Shown piece after piece: positions 54,102-63,930 of a stretch of 64,000 nucleotides of DNA. This DNA is from Acinetobacter sp. XH1741 (GTDB taxonomy: Bacteria; Pseudomonadota; Gammaproteobacteria; Pseudomonadales; Moraxellaceae): positions 3,162,001 through 3,226,000 of the forward strand of contig NZ_CP157428.1 in the NCBI RefSeq assembly GCF_041021895.1. Direction: 5' to 3'. Positions within the stretch are counted from its first letter, which is position 1. Each line of letters opens with the position of its first letter. The translations under genes were made by a program, and so were the position numbers. The notes under the pieces are model-generated. The model was not told where the DNA came from. It worked only from the letters and a program-made list of their open reading frames with translations, and did no database searches.

Positions 54102-55067
54102 TTAATCTTGGGATTTGGCCCAGTAATTTGCGATTACTCCACACACCATTAACTGGATTTGGTGAAAGATCATAATTGGCAAAACAATCATGCCTAGAGG
54201 CTGGCCAATAAATAAAATTTGTGCCATTGGTACACCACTTGCCAAGGTCTTTTTTGAACCACAGAAGAAAACTGTAATCTGATCAGCTCGGCTAAAACCA
54301 AAAGCACGCGGTAAATACAGCGCAAGTAACATAATAATGGTGAGTAATACAGAGCAAGCAAGTGCCAAAAGAAGTAAGGTTTTCCAGTTCACTTGGTGCC
54401 AAAGTCCGGCAACCACTGCCCCACTAAATGCACCATAGACCACCATCAAAATTGAGCCTTGATCGAATGCTTTTACAATACTTGGGACTTTTGCCATATA
54501 TGGAAAAATATAGGGACGAAGTAATTGTCCTAAAACAAACGGTACTAACAGCAACAACGTAATTTCTATAATAGACGATGTAGGATCAAACCCATGCTGA
54601 CTTTGCCCTAAAATAAAGAAACTCACTAAAACCGGCGTAATGAACATTCCCACCAAGTTTGAGAAAGATGCACTACATACTGCCCCTGCCACATTCCCTT
54701 TTGCAACTGAAGTAAATGCAATAGAAGACTGAACAGTCGATGGCAAGAAGCACATAAACAAAAAGCCCCAATAGAGCTGCTGCCCTAATAAGGGTAAAAG
54801 AATAGGTTTAGCCAATAAACCAAGGGCAGGAAAAATAAAGAACGTAATTGCAAATACCAGTAAATGCATTTTCCAATGCAAGATACCTTCAATCACTGCC
54901 TCACGAGACAGTTTGGCACCATGCAAGAAGAATAAAATTGCAATTGCGACTGTAGTTAATGTATTGAAATACTGCGCAGCTTGACCACTGACTGGAAAAA
55001 AAGTTGCTAGTAGTACCATGCCAACCAACAAAATTGTAAATCGATCAAGTGCCAAGAACTTCAGCAT
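54102..55067 (-). CDS. Bile acid:sodium symporter family (SBF/YfeH-like) transporter
   Basis: This 321-residue protein has about ten membrane segments and the SBF/BASS-like family pattern: HGAKLSREA (about residue 50), FLPSTVQSSIAFTSVAKGN (about 108), and FCGSKKTLASGVPMA near the end. Proteins of this sub-branch (E. coli YfeH, yeast Rch1) are putative ion or organic-anion transporters of uncertain substrate. The ATG at 55067 follows AGGA at 7 bp; a GTG two codons earlier is less likely. The gene lies between rpmE and gloA and is separated from gloA by a hairpin terminator. Confidence 0.85.
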   Translation of the reverse strand: MLKFLALDRFTILLVGMVLLATFFPVSGQAAQYFNTLTTVAIAILFFLHGAKLSREAVIEGILHWKMHLLVFAITFFIFPALGLLAKPILLPLLGQQLYWGFLFMCFLPSTVQSSIAFTSVAKGNVAGAVCSASFSNLVGMFITPVLVSFFILGQSQHGFDPTSSIIEITLLLLVPFVLGQLLRPYIFPYMAKVPSIVKAFDQGSILMVVYGAFSGAVVAGLWHQVNWKTLLLLALACSVLLTIIMLLALYLPRAFGFSRADQITVFFCGSKKTLASGVPMAQILFIGQPLGMIVLPIMIFHQIQLMVCGVIANYWAKSQD

Positions 55068-55100
55068 GTTCACATCCTATGATTATTTTAGATAAAGAAA

Positions 55101-55150
55101 AGCCCAGTTGATAAATTGACCATTTGGTCAGCTCTTCATCATACTGGGCT
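55101..55150 (-). terminator. Two-level hairpin downstream of gloA
   Basis: AGCCCAG (55101-55107) pairs with CTGGGCT (55144-55150). Inside is the palindrome TGACCA-TT-TGGTCA (55117-55130). Read on the minus strand the stem ends in TTTTCTTT, so it is a plausible terminator of the ampG-gloA unit. Confidence 0.65.
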
Positions 55151-55206
55151 ATAAAAATAAAGCTAGACTTTTAAGACCTAAATCTTAAAGCACTTAAGTC
55201 ATTTAC

Positions 55207-55608
55207 TTAATTATTTCTAGCATTTGCATCTTGCTGAATGAGTTCGATTTTATAGCCATCTGGGTCTTCAACAAAGGCAATAACCGTAACGCCACCCTTC
55301 ATTGGGCCAGCTTCACGCACAACTTTACCGCCACGCGCTTTAATGTCTTCACATGCTTTATAAGCATCATCAACACCAATTGCAATGTGACCATAGGCAT
55401 TACCTAAGTCATAACTTGATGTATCCCAGTTATGCGTGAGTTCAAGCACGGTATTATTTTCTTCATCGCCATAACCAACAAATGCCAATGTAAAGCGACC
55501 TTCTTCATAATCACGCTTACGAAGTAACTTCATTCCTAATACTTCGGTATAGAACTTTAAAGATTGTTCTAAATTGCCTACTCGCAACATTGTATGAAGC
55601 ATTCGCAT
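55207..55608 (-). CDS. gloA: Lactoylglutathione lyase (glyoxalase I)
   Basis: GloA converts the hemithioacetal of methylglyoxal and glutathione to S-lactoylglutathione. The 133-residue protein has the metal ligands His5 (LHTMLRV), Glu56 (TVLELTHN), His74 (YGHIAIGV) and a late Glu (IELIQQ), the set of the nickel-type bacterial enzyme. Two glyoxalase repeats are visible. It starts 2 bp after the ampG stop, with GGTGAATAAAC as a weak ribosome-binding site, so it is in an operon with ampG. Confidence 0.95.
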   Translation of the reverse strand: MRMLHTMLRVGNLEQSLKFYTEVLGMKLLRKRDYEEGRFTLAFVGYGDEENNTVLELTHNWDTSSYDLGNAYGHIAIGVDDAYKACEDIKARGGKVVREAGPMKGGVTVIAFVEDPDGYKIELIQQDANARNN

Positions 55609-55610
55609 GT

Positions 55611-57800
55611 TTATTCACCTGCCTTTTCTGTTTCATGTTTCTGATGATCTTTAAGTAGTTTTCCAACCCAAACCACTAAAATTAAGATTGGAATCCCGAT
55701 CAATGTGGTCATCAAAAAGAAGTTTGGATACCCAATATTACTCACTATGGTACCTGAATATCCACCTAAAAGTTTTGGGGTAAGCGTCATAAGTGAGCTA
55801 AAGATCGCATATTGAACAGCAGTAAATGACACACTCGTTAAACTTGAAAGAAATGCAATGAATGCCGCGCCAGCTAAACCTGAAGCCAAATTATCAAGAA
55901 CAATTGCGAAATAAAGCCATAATGAACTATAAGGTTTGATGACTTTACCACTCACTTCAACTTGTTGACCTGACTGAGTATCAATATACGGTAAAGGTTC
56001 AATATTCACATCTAGTTCAGATTTTTCTGGAGAATTTGAAGCAACTTCGTAGTGATGAGAAGCTGATGAAAGTTTTTTATTTCCTTCAACAATCGAAGCG
56101 GTAAGTTCTTTAGTTGGTGATGACAATAATTTTTTCATATCAATTGTGGTGCTAAATACACCCTTTTGATCTGTCATTTTTGCATCAAACTTTTGACCAT
56201 CAAGACTCACTACAACCTTTTGAGTTGGTGTTAAAACTTCCCCAAAATATTGACCACGGACCACAACACTACCTTCAGACGATTTAGCAGGAATTTGATC
56301 ACTTCCCATTAAAGGTAAAATTTGTAAAGGCCCATGCTCAGCATGAGTTGTTACCAATGGTTGAACGCGGACGATTGTATCGGCCTGTTGATTTGGTAAA
56401 GCATAACTCGCTTTAACATCAATTTGTTGTGTACCCGTAAAACTAGAACTAGGAACTTTCAGTTTCCAATAACCAACTTCATCTGGTTTAACTTTATAAT
56501 GATTGTTGCCAACTTGGACTTCAACCATATCAAGTGGTTTACCTGATTTTACTAGACCAATAAAAATGAGGTTAGTAGAGCTCGCGAGCACTGCTCCAAC
56601 AAACATGAGTTTCATAATATTCATGCGTTGGGCTAGCAAACCACCTAAGAAACCACCGACTAAGCTAAAAATAACACCATAAACTTTTACAGCTTCAGCA
56701 ATTTGCTGTTTGCTAAAGTTTAAGTCTTGATAAAAGACATTTGAAATGACACCAGCAATAATGTCAGAAATACGGAAGAAACCAATCAAAAGTAGAAGTA
56801 CTAATGCAAGTTTGACCCCATAACGTTTAAAGAAATCAAGAATTGGAGCAATCCAAGTTTCTTTTGCCATTTGCTGGTTAACTACGCCCATTTTAACCAG
56901 TATATAACCGACTAAAATAGCGGCCCCTGTGGCCGTTAAAAATCTTAAAGCTTCTAAGCCAAACAGACTTGCACTATCTTCAATATTGCCAGCTTTTGAA
57001 ATTGCTTCGGTAATTTGTCCTGAATAAATATAAGTTAAGACAAATGAAATAACGGCAATAAAAAACACGAACACTAAGCGGTAATAATCGCTCGTTTTAT
57101 AGTTTTTATATACGCGGTTAACTTTAGGCTCGCGAACAAGCAAGGTTGTAATAATACCTACCGACATGACTGCTGCCATAGTTAAGTAGGTCGTTTTCCA
57201 AGCCTCGTAAATATAGTTACCTTTTGCTGTTCCTAAATATGCAGCTAAGAATAAAGCGCCTGCCCCAGCGACAATCATACCAATACGATAACCAGCATTA
57301 TATGTCGATGCTAATACCGTCTGCATTTCAGTTTCAGCCAACTCAATACGATAGGCATCAATTACAATATCTTGTGTTGCTGCTGAAAAGCCAAGTAGCA
57401 CAGCACCTGCCGCCATTTGAACGAGATAGGCATGCCCTAAAGCCGGGTCTGAAAAAGCCATAGTACAAATTGCAAGGACAATTAAACACTGCGCGATCAG
57501 CAACCAAGCGCGTCTTCGACCTAAGGCCTTGGTCAAAAATGGGACTGGCAATTCATCAATTAAAGGTGCCCAAACAAACTTAAAGGAATATCCCAAAGCT
57601 GCCCAGCTAAAAAAAGTGACTGCACTTTTATCGATGCCCGCCTCACCTAGCCATAAAGAGAGGCTAGAGAAAATCAATAAAATGGGTATTCCGGCAGAAA
57701 AACCCAGAAATAGCATAATTAATGCACGGCGGTCTAAAAATGCTTTAAACGCCGAGACCCAACCAGAGGTTTGTGTGGTCATTCGTTTTTTATTTTCCAT
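55611..57800 (-). CDS. ampG: AmpG-type muropeptide permease with a large inserted domain
   Basis: AmpG imports GlcNAc-anhydroMurNAc peptides for wall recycling. The N-terminal membrane part matches AmpG ([52 protein letters not shown]). The protein is 729 residues, against about 490 in E. coli. The excess is mainly a hydrophilic insertion, about residues 420-620, with two or more beta-sandwich-like segments ([22 protein letters not shown]), placed between late membrane helices. It probably faces the periplasm. The start is ATG at 57800 or 57782. It is cotranscribed with gloA. Confidence 0.82.
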   Translation of the reverse strand: MENKKRMTTQTSGWVSAFKAFLDRRALIMLFLGFSAGIPILLIFSSLSLWLGEAGIDKSAVTFFSWAALGYSFKFVWAPLIDELPVPFLTKALGRRRAWLLIAQCLIVLAICTMAFSDPALGHAYLVQMAAGAVLLGFSAATQDIVIDAYRIELAETEMQTVLASTYNAGYRIGMIVAGAGALFLAAYLGTAKGNYIYEAWKTTYLTMAAVMSVGIITTLLVREPKVNRVYKNYKTSDYYRLVFVFFIAVISFVLTYIYSGQITEAISKAGNIEDSASLFGLEALRFLTATGAAILVGYILVKMGVVNQQMAKETWIAPILDFFKRYGVKLALVLLLLIGFFRISDIIAGVISNVFYQDLNFSKQQIAEAVKVYGVIFSLVGGFLGGLLAQRMNIMKLMFVGAVLASSTNLIFIGLVKSGKPLDMVEVQVGNNHYKVKPDEVGYWKLKVPSSSFTGTQQIDVKASYALPNQQADTIVRVQPLVTTHAEHGPLQILPLMGSDQIPAKSSEGSVVVRGQYFGEVLTPTQKVVVSLDGQKFDAKMTDQKGVFSTTIDMKKLLSSPTKELTASIVEGNKKLSSASHHYEVASNSPEKSELDVNIEPLPYIDTQSGQQVEVSGKVIKPYSSLWLYFAIVLDNLASGLAGAAFIAFLSSLTSVSFTAVQYAIFSSLMTLTPKLLGGYSGTIVSNIGYPNFFLMTTLIGIPILILVVWVGKLLKDHQKHETEKAGE

Positions 57801-57966
57801 AAATTATAAATGCGCCTATTCAATCGCTTCTTACAATTGCTTGCAAGATTCTTTATGCAATCAAGTTTTGTTTTGGTGATAAAAACGGCAAGTTTGCTTG
57901 ATATTTTATGCTAAACCTGTATACCTTTAACTCTCAACCTTCGTTTTCTTTTGCTGGATATCAACA

Positions 57967-60585
57967 GTGACACAAAAACTTGATCAAGTGACAACTTCAT
58001 CTTTATCACTCGCTAAAACAAACACCACAAACGTCACAATAAATGCATTTCCTTCAGCTTTTGAGCAACCTGATATTAAAATGACTTTAGATAAAACAGC
58101 TTTAAAACCCGAACAACTTACACATATTCCAGATTTTGAAAAAATTCCAGCTTCAACAAAACGTATTAAACCGCTCAATAATTTTTTAGGTCAAGATCGA
58201 GCCAAAGCTTCGGTAGAAGCTGGCATTTCTTTACCTTACTCTGGTTATAACATTTTTGCAGTAGGAACGGCAGGGTTAGGTAAACGCACCATGATTAAGC
58301 GTTTACTACAACAACATGCGAAAACAATGCCTACCCCTGATGATTGGGTATATGTCTACAATTTTAAACAGGCTCGTCAACCTATTGCATTACGTTTCCC
58401 TGCTGGGCAAGGAACAAAGTTCCAACAATCCCTTCATCAAGCTTGGCAAATTATTTTAAAGCAGCTTGAACGCCGCTTTAGTGCTGAAACTTATCATAAC
58501 CGTATCGAACGAATCCGTGAGGAAACCGGAGATGAACAGCAACAAGCACTTGTTGAGCTCACAAAAGAAGGCGAAGGGCTTGATCTAAAATTGATTTCTC
58601 GAAATGAGAAACATGGTTTTGTACCCGTCCAATTAAAAGATGATCAGGTACAAGAACTTACCCAAACAGAAATTGATGCGTTAAATACCAAGCAACGTGC
58701 TGAAATTGCAGCCAATGTCCGTTACATGGATAAAAAGCTTGAGCGCCTTGGTTTGCATTTAGGCGATTTAGAAGATGATGCACGTGACAAAGTGTCTGTG
58801 TTAAACCGAGATATCGCCACCCAAGTGGTTATGCCACGAATCGATTTGATTTTAAATAAATATGGCCAAGTAAAAGGTCTTGAAGATTATTTAAAACAGT
58901 ATGCTCAAGATGTAATTGACAATGTCGAATTAATTTTAGAGCAAGAAGAAGATGACTTTGCTCCGGCTATGTTTAACCGTGTGCCAGCGCGTTATCAGGC
59001 AAATGTGATTGTCTCGAATAAACCAAATAGTGGTGCACCAGTTATTTTTGAAGATTTCCCAACGCACTACAACCTGCTTGGTCATGTTGAACAGCTTACT
59101 CATAACGGCACAATTACCACAGATTTCACGCTCATTCGTCCAGGTGCTCTTCACCAAGCGAATGGTGGTTTTTTAATGCTTGAAGCTGAGCAGTTACTTG
59201 AACAACCTTATGCATGGCAGGGTTTAAAGCGTGCTTTAAAGTCAGGTCAACTCAAGCTATCTTCTCTTGAACATATGTTGACTTTAACGGGAAGTATTTC
59301 GATAGAACCTGCTGCTATTCCACTTGATATTAAAGTGGTTCTTATGGCAGAACCTGAAATTTATTATGAAATTTTAGAAGTAGAACCAGAGCTTGGTAGC
59401 GTATTTAAAATTCGTGCGGATTTTACCGATACATTACAACGTAATGACGAAAATGAACAAGCCTACATGCAGTTGATTGCAGACTACGTACAAGCAGATA
59501 AATTACTTCCATTTGATCGAAGTGCTTTGGCAGCTTTATTGACTGATTCAAGCCGTCAGGCAGAAGATCAAAGTTCCTTGTCTTTACATGCTTCGACTTT
59601 AGGTGATTTGATTCGTGAAGCGCATCATCATGCGTTTAAAGGCAATGATAAGCTCGTAACTGACCAGCACATTAATCTTGCGCTACAACATAGACAATAT
59701 CGCTTAGGCTATTTAAGAGAGCTTTACTGGCAAGATTTATCTCGTGGAACCCAGTTAATTGAAACTTCTGGACATCGTTTAGGTCAGATCAATGCCCTCT
59801 CCGTCATCCACTATGCAGATGTAGAGTTTGGTTTACCTTCACGTTTAACTGCCTCGGTCTATCAAGGCGGTGGTGATATTCTTGATATTGAGCGTAGCGT
59901 CGAGCTTGGCGGTTCATTACATGCTAAAGGCGTGTTACTCATGTCTAGCTTCTTAAAAGCTCATTTTGGTCGTGAACAGATTTTACATTTCTCTGCTGCT
60001 CTCGCATTTGAACAAAGCTACGGACAAGTAGACGGCGATAGCGCAACAGTTGCCGAACTTTCTGCATTAATTTCTGCAATTAGCCAAATACCAATTGATC
60101 AGTCATGGGCCATTACAGGCTCTATGAACCAGTTAGGTCAAGTTCAACCGATTGGTGGTGTAAATGCAAAAATTGAAGGCTTCTATGACGCATGTAAACT
60201 GCAAGGTTTGACAGGTAAACAAGGTGTTATTATTCCTCGTCAAAACATGCAGCATTTGATGTTACGCCAAGATGTGATTGATGCTGTACAAAGTGGCCAA
60301 TTCCATATTCACGCGATTGATACGATTGATCAAGCGCTTGAGATCTTAATGGCTCGTCCTGTTGGTACACTCGACAAAAAAGGTAAATACAGCAAACATT
60401 CTATTTATGCTGCTGTAATGGAACAGCTTGAATATTGGCAAGCAATTGAAGATGGTGCAGAAATTGAAGAGGAGCCAAAGAAGAAAAAGAAAAATAAGAA
60501 AAAAATCAAAAAGCATGAAGAGCTCACAGCAGATGACCTTCCTCAAGAGACTCAGGAAGAAGCTGTAACACTAAAGCAAAAATAA
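57967..60585 (+). CDS. Lon-related ATP-dependent protease (AAA + S16)
   Basis: This 872-residue protein is a Lon-like protease of the soluble type found in many proteobacteria. A Walker A-like GTAGLGKRT (about residue 97) is followed by a long helical insertion (about 155-330) and a second AAA part with LIRPGALHQANGGFLMLEAE (about 398). The C-terminal S16 protease domain has the catalytic Ser in VDGDSATVAELSAL and Lys in GGVNAKIEGFYDAC. It starts with GTG at 57967 behind GGATATCAACA. The last 50 residues form a Lys/Glu-rich, disordered tail. A strong terminator follows. Confidence 0.88.
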   Translation: MTQKLDQVTTSSLSLAKTNTTNVTINAFPSAFEQPDIKMTLDKTALKPEQLTHIPDFEKIPASTKRIKPLNNFLGQDRAKASVEAGISLPYSGYNIFAVGTAGLGKRTMIKRLLQQHAKTMPTPDDWVYVYNFKQARQPIALRFPAGQGTKFQQSLHQAWQIILKQLERRFSAETYHNRIERIREETGDEQQQALVELTKEGEGLDLKLISRNEKHGFVPVQLKDDQVQELTQTEIDALNTKQRAEIAANVRYMDKKLERLGLHLGDLEDDARDKVSVLNRDIATQVVMPRIDLILNKYGQVKGLEDYLKQYAQDVIDNVELILEQEEDDFAPAMFNRVPARYQANVIVSNKPNSGAPVIFEDFPTHYNLLGHVEQLTHNGTITTDFTLIRPGALHQANGGFLMLEAEQLLEQPYAWQGLKRALKSGQLKLSSLEHMLTLTGSISIEPAAIPLDIKVVLMAEPEIYYEILEVEPELGSVFKIRADFTDTLQRNDENEQAYMQLIADYVQADKLLPFDRSALAALLTDSSRQAEDQSSLSLHASTLGDLIREAHHHAFKGNDKLVTDQHINLALQHRQYRLGYLRELYWQDLSRGTQLIETSGHRLGQINALSVIHYADVEFGLPSRLTASVYQGGGDILDIERSVELGGSLHAKGVLLMSSFLKAHFGREQILHFSAALAFEQSYGQVDGDSATVAELSALISAISQIPIDQSWAITGSMNQLGQVQPIGGVNAKIEGFYDACKLQGLTGKQGVIIPRQNMQHLMLRQDVIDAVQSGQFHIHAIDTIDQALEILMARPVGTLDKKGKYSKHSIYAAVMEQLEYWQAIEDGAEIEEEPKKKKKNKKKIKKHEELTADDLPQETQEEAVTLKQK

Positions 60586-60593
60586 ACTGACAT

Positions 60594-60626
60594 AAAAAAG
60601 GGCTTGTATTTACAAGCCCTTTTTTA
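60594..60626. terminator. Bidirectional terminator between the Lon-related gene and the LysR gene
   Basis: AAAAAAGGGCTTGTA / TACAAGCCCTTTTTT stem, shared by the two convergent genes. Confidence 0.9.
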
Positions 60627-60640
60627 TTAATTCAATAAAA

Positions 60641-61570
60641 TTAGCGAACAATCTGCATCGCTCTTCCGCCAGCCAACTGGCTAAAATACTGTTTAAGCGC
60701 TTCAACGCAACGTTGAATCTTCATTGGTTGTTGATCGTTTTTTGCAGTCTCTGCATATAAAGTGAAAGCCGGGAGTTTCCAATCAGGGAGGATTTCAATT
60801 AAAGAACCAGCCTTAAGTTCTTTTTGAGCATCTAAATATAAAATTCTGGCAATACCGTGTCCTTGTTGGCATAGTGCTTTAGCAACTTGCAAATTATTAC
60901 TTTCCAAACGGCTTATCATTTCAATATTTAATTTTTCACCTGTTTTGGCATGCTGAAAATTAAAACTACGTGATTCGCTCATTGCATTAATAGAAAGCAA
61001 CTCATGATTGTTTAAATCGTTTGGATGCAAAATCGGGCTTGATTGATTGAGATAGCTGGGAGAAGCTACCAAAATCTGATCGACAAAAGCCATTGGAACA
61101 ACTGAGCTATCCTCTTCTACTGGTGTAGAACTCATACGTACAGCAATATCAATTCGTTCTTCGATTAAGTCAATATAACGATGACCTACTTCAAAATGAA
61201 CAGATAAACCACGATGAGCAGACATCCAATGAGATAAAGCTGGGATAATGTGCTGAACCGCTAAATCCGGTGTAGTTGCAATGCGTAAATCCCCAATCAA
61301 ATCGTCTCTTAATTCATTGATTCGGATCTTGCCTCGTTCTGCTGCTGCCAACATTTCTTGGCAACTTGAGAAAAAAGCCTGTCCAGCCTCTGTTAAACTA
61401 AGTTTTCGAGTAGAACGGTGTAATAAAATTACATCCATTTCATGCTCAAAAGAACGGATTTGCTGACTTACAGCACTTGTTGTAATACCTAATTCACGTG
61501 CCGCGCCACTAAATGAACTTTTTTCAACCACACAAGCAAAAACACCCATCGCACGAAGCTGATCTAACAT
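60641..61570 (-). CDS. LysR family transcriptional regulator
   Basis: This 309-residue protein has a LysR-type winged HTH (about residues 8-60; SFSGAARELGITTSAVSQQI) and a periplasmic-binding-like effector domain. The ATG at 61570 follows AGGA, 5 bp upstream; the TTG at 61582 is not credible. The protein is closest in tone to the CrgA/AaeR-like group, but the ligand is unknown. A TATAAT at 61639-61644 on its strand and a long 12-bp inverted repeat that covers its ribosome-binding site and promoter spacer suggest autoregulation. No target gene is evident nearby. Confidence 0.88.
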   Translation of the reverse strand: MLDQLRAMGVFACVVEKSSFSGAARELGITTSAVSQQIRSFEHEMDVILLHRSTRKLSLTEAGQAFFSSCQEMLAAAERGKIRINELRDDLIGDLRIATTPDLAVQHIIPALSHWMSAHRGLSVHFEVGHRYIDLIEERIDIAVRMSSTPVEEDSSVVPMAFVDQILVASPSYLNQSSPILHPNDLNNHELLSINAMSESRSFNFQHAKTGEKLNIEMISRLESNNLQVAKALCQQGHGIARILYLDAQKELKAGSLIEILPDWKLPAFTLYAETAKNDQQPMKIQRCVEALKQYFSQLAGGRAMQIVR

Positions 61571-61657
61571 AGGTTTCCTCAAATCTAATTCTAAATTTAT
61601 AAAAAATGCTTATTGTTGTAATGAAAGCAACCAATTACATTATACGAGGAAACCTAT
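61569..61657 (-). promoter_or_regulatory. Promoter and long-spaced inverted repeat of the LysR gene
   Basis: ATAGGTTTCCTC at 61569-61580 and its exact complement GAGGAAACCTAT at 61646-61657 form a perfect 12-bp inverted repeat, 65 bp apart. The right arm lies just upstream of the TATAAT (61639-61644, minus strand); the left arm contains the ribosome-binding site of the LysR gene. Confidence 0.5.
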
Positions 61658-61671
61658 ATTTATTGCATTAG

Positions 61672-62463
61672 CTAATTTGGTAAAAGATTTGCCGGATTGA
61701 TTGGTTTACCATCAAGGCGAATTTGGAATTCAAGCATCACTCGAGAAGCGCCTGAAGAACCCATTTCAGCAATCTTTTGCCCTGCTGTTACATTGTCTCC
61801 ACTCTTCACTATCATCTTGCTATTGTGGGCATACGCACTGATATAACCATCAATATGCTTAATTAAGACTAAATTACCATATTCTTTTAGACCATCAGCC
61901 GCGTATACAACTTGACCATCAGCCGCTGCATAAATCGGGTCACCTTGGTTACCACCATAACGAATTCCTTTGACATTATTCGCCAAATTAAATCCTTGGA
62001 TCACTGGACCATTATTCGGTTTCACCCAACGCAAGCTTGAGCTTGGAATAGAAGCGCCTACTGTTGTATTGGTTGATGATGCAACAGGTGGTGGTGGAGT
62101 CGTTGTTGGCGGTGCCGTTCTTGTTGGTGTTGTGGTTGGTAAAGCTATTGTTTGACGCTTAATTGGTTCTGGTTGTGCCATGACTTGTGTCGACACTGTT
62201 CTTGGTGAAGAAGACGAACTCTTTAAACGTAGCGATTGGTTTACATAAATACGATACGGCGGAGCAATACCATTCATCTCTGCAATACTGACATAATCCA
62301 GACCATAACGCATTGCAATACCACTTAAAGTATCACCTGAACGGACTGTGTAATAGTTAGGAGCCATTGCAAAGCGAGAACTATTATTAATTTGTGGTTT
62401 AGAAGCACATCCTGCCATTGCAACAGTAAAACCTACAGCTACAGACAACATCATAATTTTCAT
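61672..62463 (-). CDS. nlpD: NlpD-like LysM/M23 lipoprotein
   Basis: This is a 263-residue lipoprotein (signal ending VAMAGC) with one LysM domain (about residues 38-82; YYTVRSGDTLSGIAMRYGL), a Pro/Thr-rich linker and a LytM/M23 domain (about 145-263). The M23 zinc residues are lost: the expected HxxxD is GIRYGG and the final HxH is VMLEFQI. This is as in NlpD, a non-catalytic activator of AmiC-type amidases in division. I start at ATG 62463, because the residues before it do not belong to the signal peptide. surE lies upstream, as in many gammaproteobacteria; rpoS does not follow. Confidence 0.87.
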   Translation of the reverse strand: MKIMMLSVAVGFTVAMAGCASKPQINNSSRFAMAPNYYTVRSGDTLSGIAMRYGLDYVSIAEMNGIAPPYRIYVNQSLRLKSSSSSPRTVSTQVMAQPEPIKRQTIALPTTTPTRTAPPTTTPPPPVASSTNTTVGASIPSSSLRWVKPNNGPVIQGFNLANNVKGIRYGGNQGDPIYAAADGQVVYAADGLKEYGNLVLIKHIDGYISAYAHNSKMIVKSGDNVTAGQKIAEMGSSGASRVMLEFQIRLDGKPINPANLLPN

Positions 62464-62568
62464 TATTTTGTCTCTTTGAATATGCAATCTGCTTTGTTGC
62501 CCAGTTAAATGCATCGAACTCCCTCACTAAATGCTACAAATCATTTCGGCTAAGAGTACCAAAAAAGT

Positions 62569-62592
62569 AAGAGGAAACATGTTCCTCTTTTT
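62569..62592. terminator. Hairpin between surE and nlpD
   Basis: AAGAGGAA and TTCCTCTT form an 8-bp stem with a short loop. It has a T tract on the plus side and a poorer one on the minus strand, so it may only attenuate surE read-through into nlpD. Confidence 0.55.
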
Positions 62593-62625
62593 CTTTATTC
62601 ACAAAGTTATAACATTTGATAGAGA

Positions 62626-63396
62626 TTATTGACCCAAACTGGACTGCAAATCTTCTAAAACTGCATAGTTTGTTGCGTCCATCTGGATTGGAGTAACACT
62701 TACAAAACCATTTGCAACCGCAAAAAAATCAGATTGAATTTGACTCGCTATACGCTGCGGGTCAGTAACTGCTTCGCCAGCAAGACCAATCCAGTAAACT
62801 TGACGGCCTCGTGGGTCAACATGACTCGTGATTGGTTTAGACTGGGCACGGCGGCCTTGGTAAGTAATTTGGGTACCCTTCAGCTGTGGTACATCCGGAA
62901 TATTAATATTAAAAATATGTCGCGGTGGCAACGCAGGTAATCCCTTGGCAATAAAGTCATGTACCCACTTCGCTGCTTGCGCATAATCATCTTTATGATT
63001 GTATGAACGCACATCAGACCCAGCCAAAGAAACTGCAATGGCTGGCTGCTTCATTAAACGCCCTTCAAATGCAGCACCCACTGTTCCCGAGTACAGCACA
63101 TCGTCACCTAAGTTTGCGCCACTATTGATTCCACTAACGACTAAGTCAAATTCGAAATCAAATAATCCATTCATGGACAAATACACACAATCGGCTGGTG
63201 TTCCATTGACTGCCCATACATCTTCAGCAATTTGAATAGGACGTAAAGGACGATCTAGAGTTAACGCACTCGAAAAACCGCTTCTTTCACTTTCTGGAGC
63301 AACCACAACAACACGGCCTAGTGGTTTTAATGCTTCAGCTAAGGCTTGTATACCGGGTGCGAACACACCGTCATCATTGGCAATTAGAATATTCAC
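62626..63396 (-). CDS. surE: 5'/3'-nucleotidase SurE
   Basis: SurE dephosphorylates nucleoside monophosphates and supports survival in stationary phase. The 256-residue protein has the metal site NDDG at residues 7-10, [14 protein letters not shown] (about 34), [11 protein letters not shown] (about 87) and [22 protein letters not shown] (the glycine-rich core, about 102). No pcm gene follows; nlpD is next on the same strand with 162 bp between. The ATG is the family start (MNILIANDD) but has no strong ribosome-binding site. Confidence 0.96.
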   Translation of the reverse strand: MNILIANDDGVFAPGIQALAEALKPLGRVVVVAPESERSGFSSALTLDRPLRPIQIAEDVWAVNGTPADCVYLSMNGLFDFEFDLVVSGINSGANLGDDVLYSGTVGAAFEGRLMKQPAIAVSLAGSDVRSYNHKDDYAQAAKWVHDFIAKGLPALPPRHIFNINIPDVPQLKGTQITYQGRRAQSKPITSHVDPRGRQVYWIGLAGEAVTDPQRIASQIQSDFFAVANGFVSVTPIQMDATNYAVLEDLQSSLGQ

Positions 63397-63498
63397 AAAA
63401 AATCTATCTCGACAAATAAACCCGAAGGTTTTCTCAATTGAATTATTTGTTGAATTATATATATTTATGCCTCCATAGCATTATAAAATTGTGAAAAA

Positions 63499-63870
63499 AT
63501 GAAAACTTTCGCTCCTTTTTTTCAGGTATTGGGGATCAGTATCACATTGTGTAGTCAAACGGTTTTTGCTGATGAGGGGATCTCAACACAAGAAGCTGAT
63601 AGCTTAATTAAAGATGACATTGCATCTACTCAAGTTTTACAAGAAATTTGCCCTACTTTTGTAGGTGCAAATAAAAATCTTGAAACCAATACTAAAAAGA
63701 TTATTGCGATGTACCTAGGTGGTTATTCCAATAAATCGATCACTTTCTCTGCGCTGCAAAATGACCCAGAATATAAAACATTGTTAAATGACGCTCGTCA
63801 GGCTGCCAAAGAAATGGATCATCATGAACAGCATGAACTCTGCGAAGAAGTGGTAAATTATAAAGATTAA
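63499..63870 (+). CDS. Small exported protein (MCR_0457-like)
   Basis: This 123-residue protein has a signal peptide (cleavage after VFA, about residue 24). The mature part is helical, with two Cys (QEICPTF and HELCEEV) that could pair in the periplasm. It recalls a Moraxellaceae family of unknown function (MCR_0457-like), but I could not verify that. It is divergent from surE, and the shared intergenic region is only about 100 bp. Confidence 0.6.
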   Translation: MKTFAPFFQVLGISITLCSQTVFADEGISTQEADSLIKDDIASTQVLQEICPTFVGANKNLETNTKKIIAMYLGGYSNKSITFSALQNDPEYKTLLNDARQAAKEMDHHEQHELCEEVVNYKD

Positions 63871-63901
63871 GGTCTTTGCTTATTCAGCATAGTTTCCTTG
63901 G

Positions 63902-63930
63902 GGTTTTCTGTTTATATAAAGCAGAAAACC
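63902..63930. terminator. Hairpin after the small exported protein gene
   Basis: GGTTTTCTG (63902-63910) pairs perfectly with CAGAAAACC (63922-63930). No T tract follows on the plus strand, so its efficiency as a terminator is doubtful. Confidence 0.5.
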
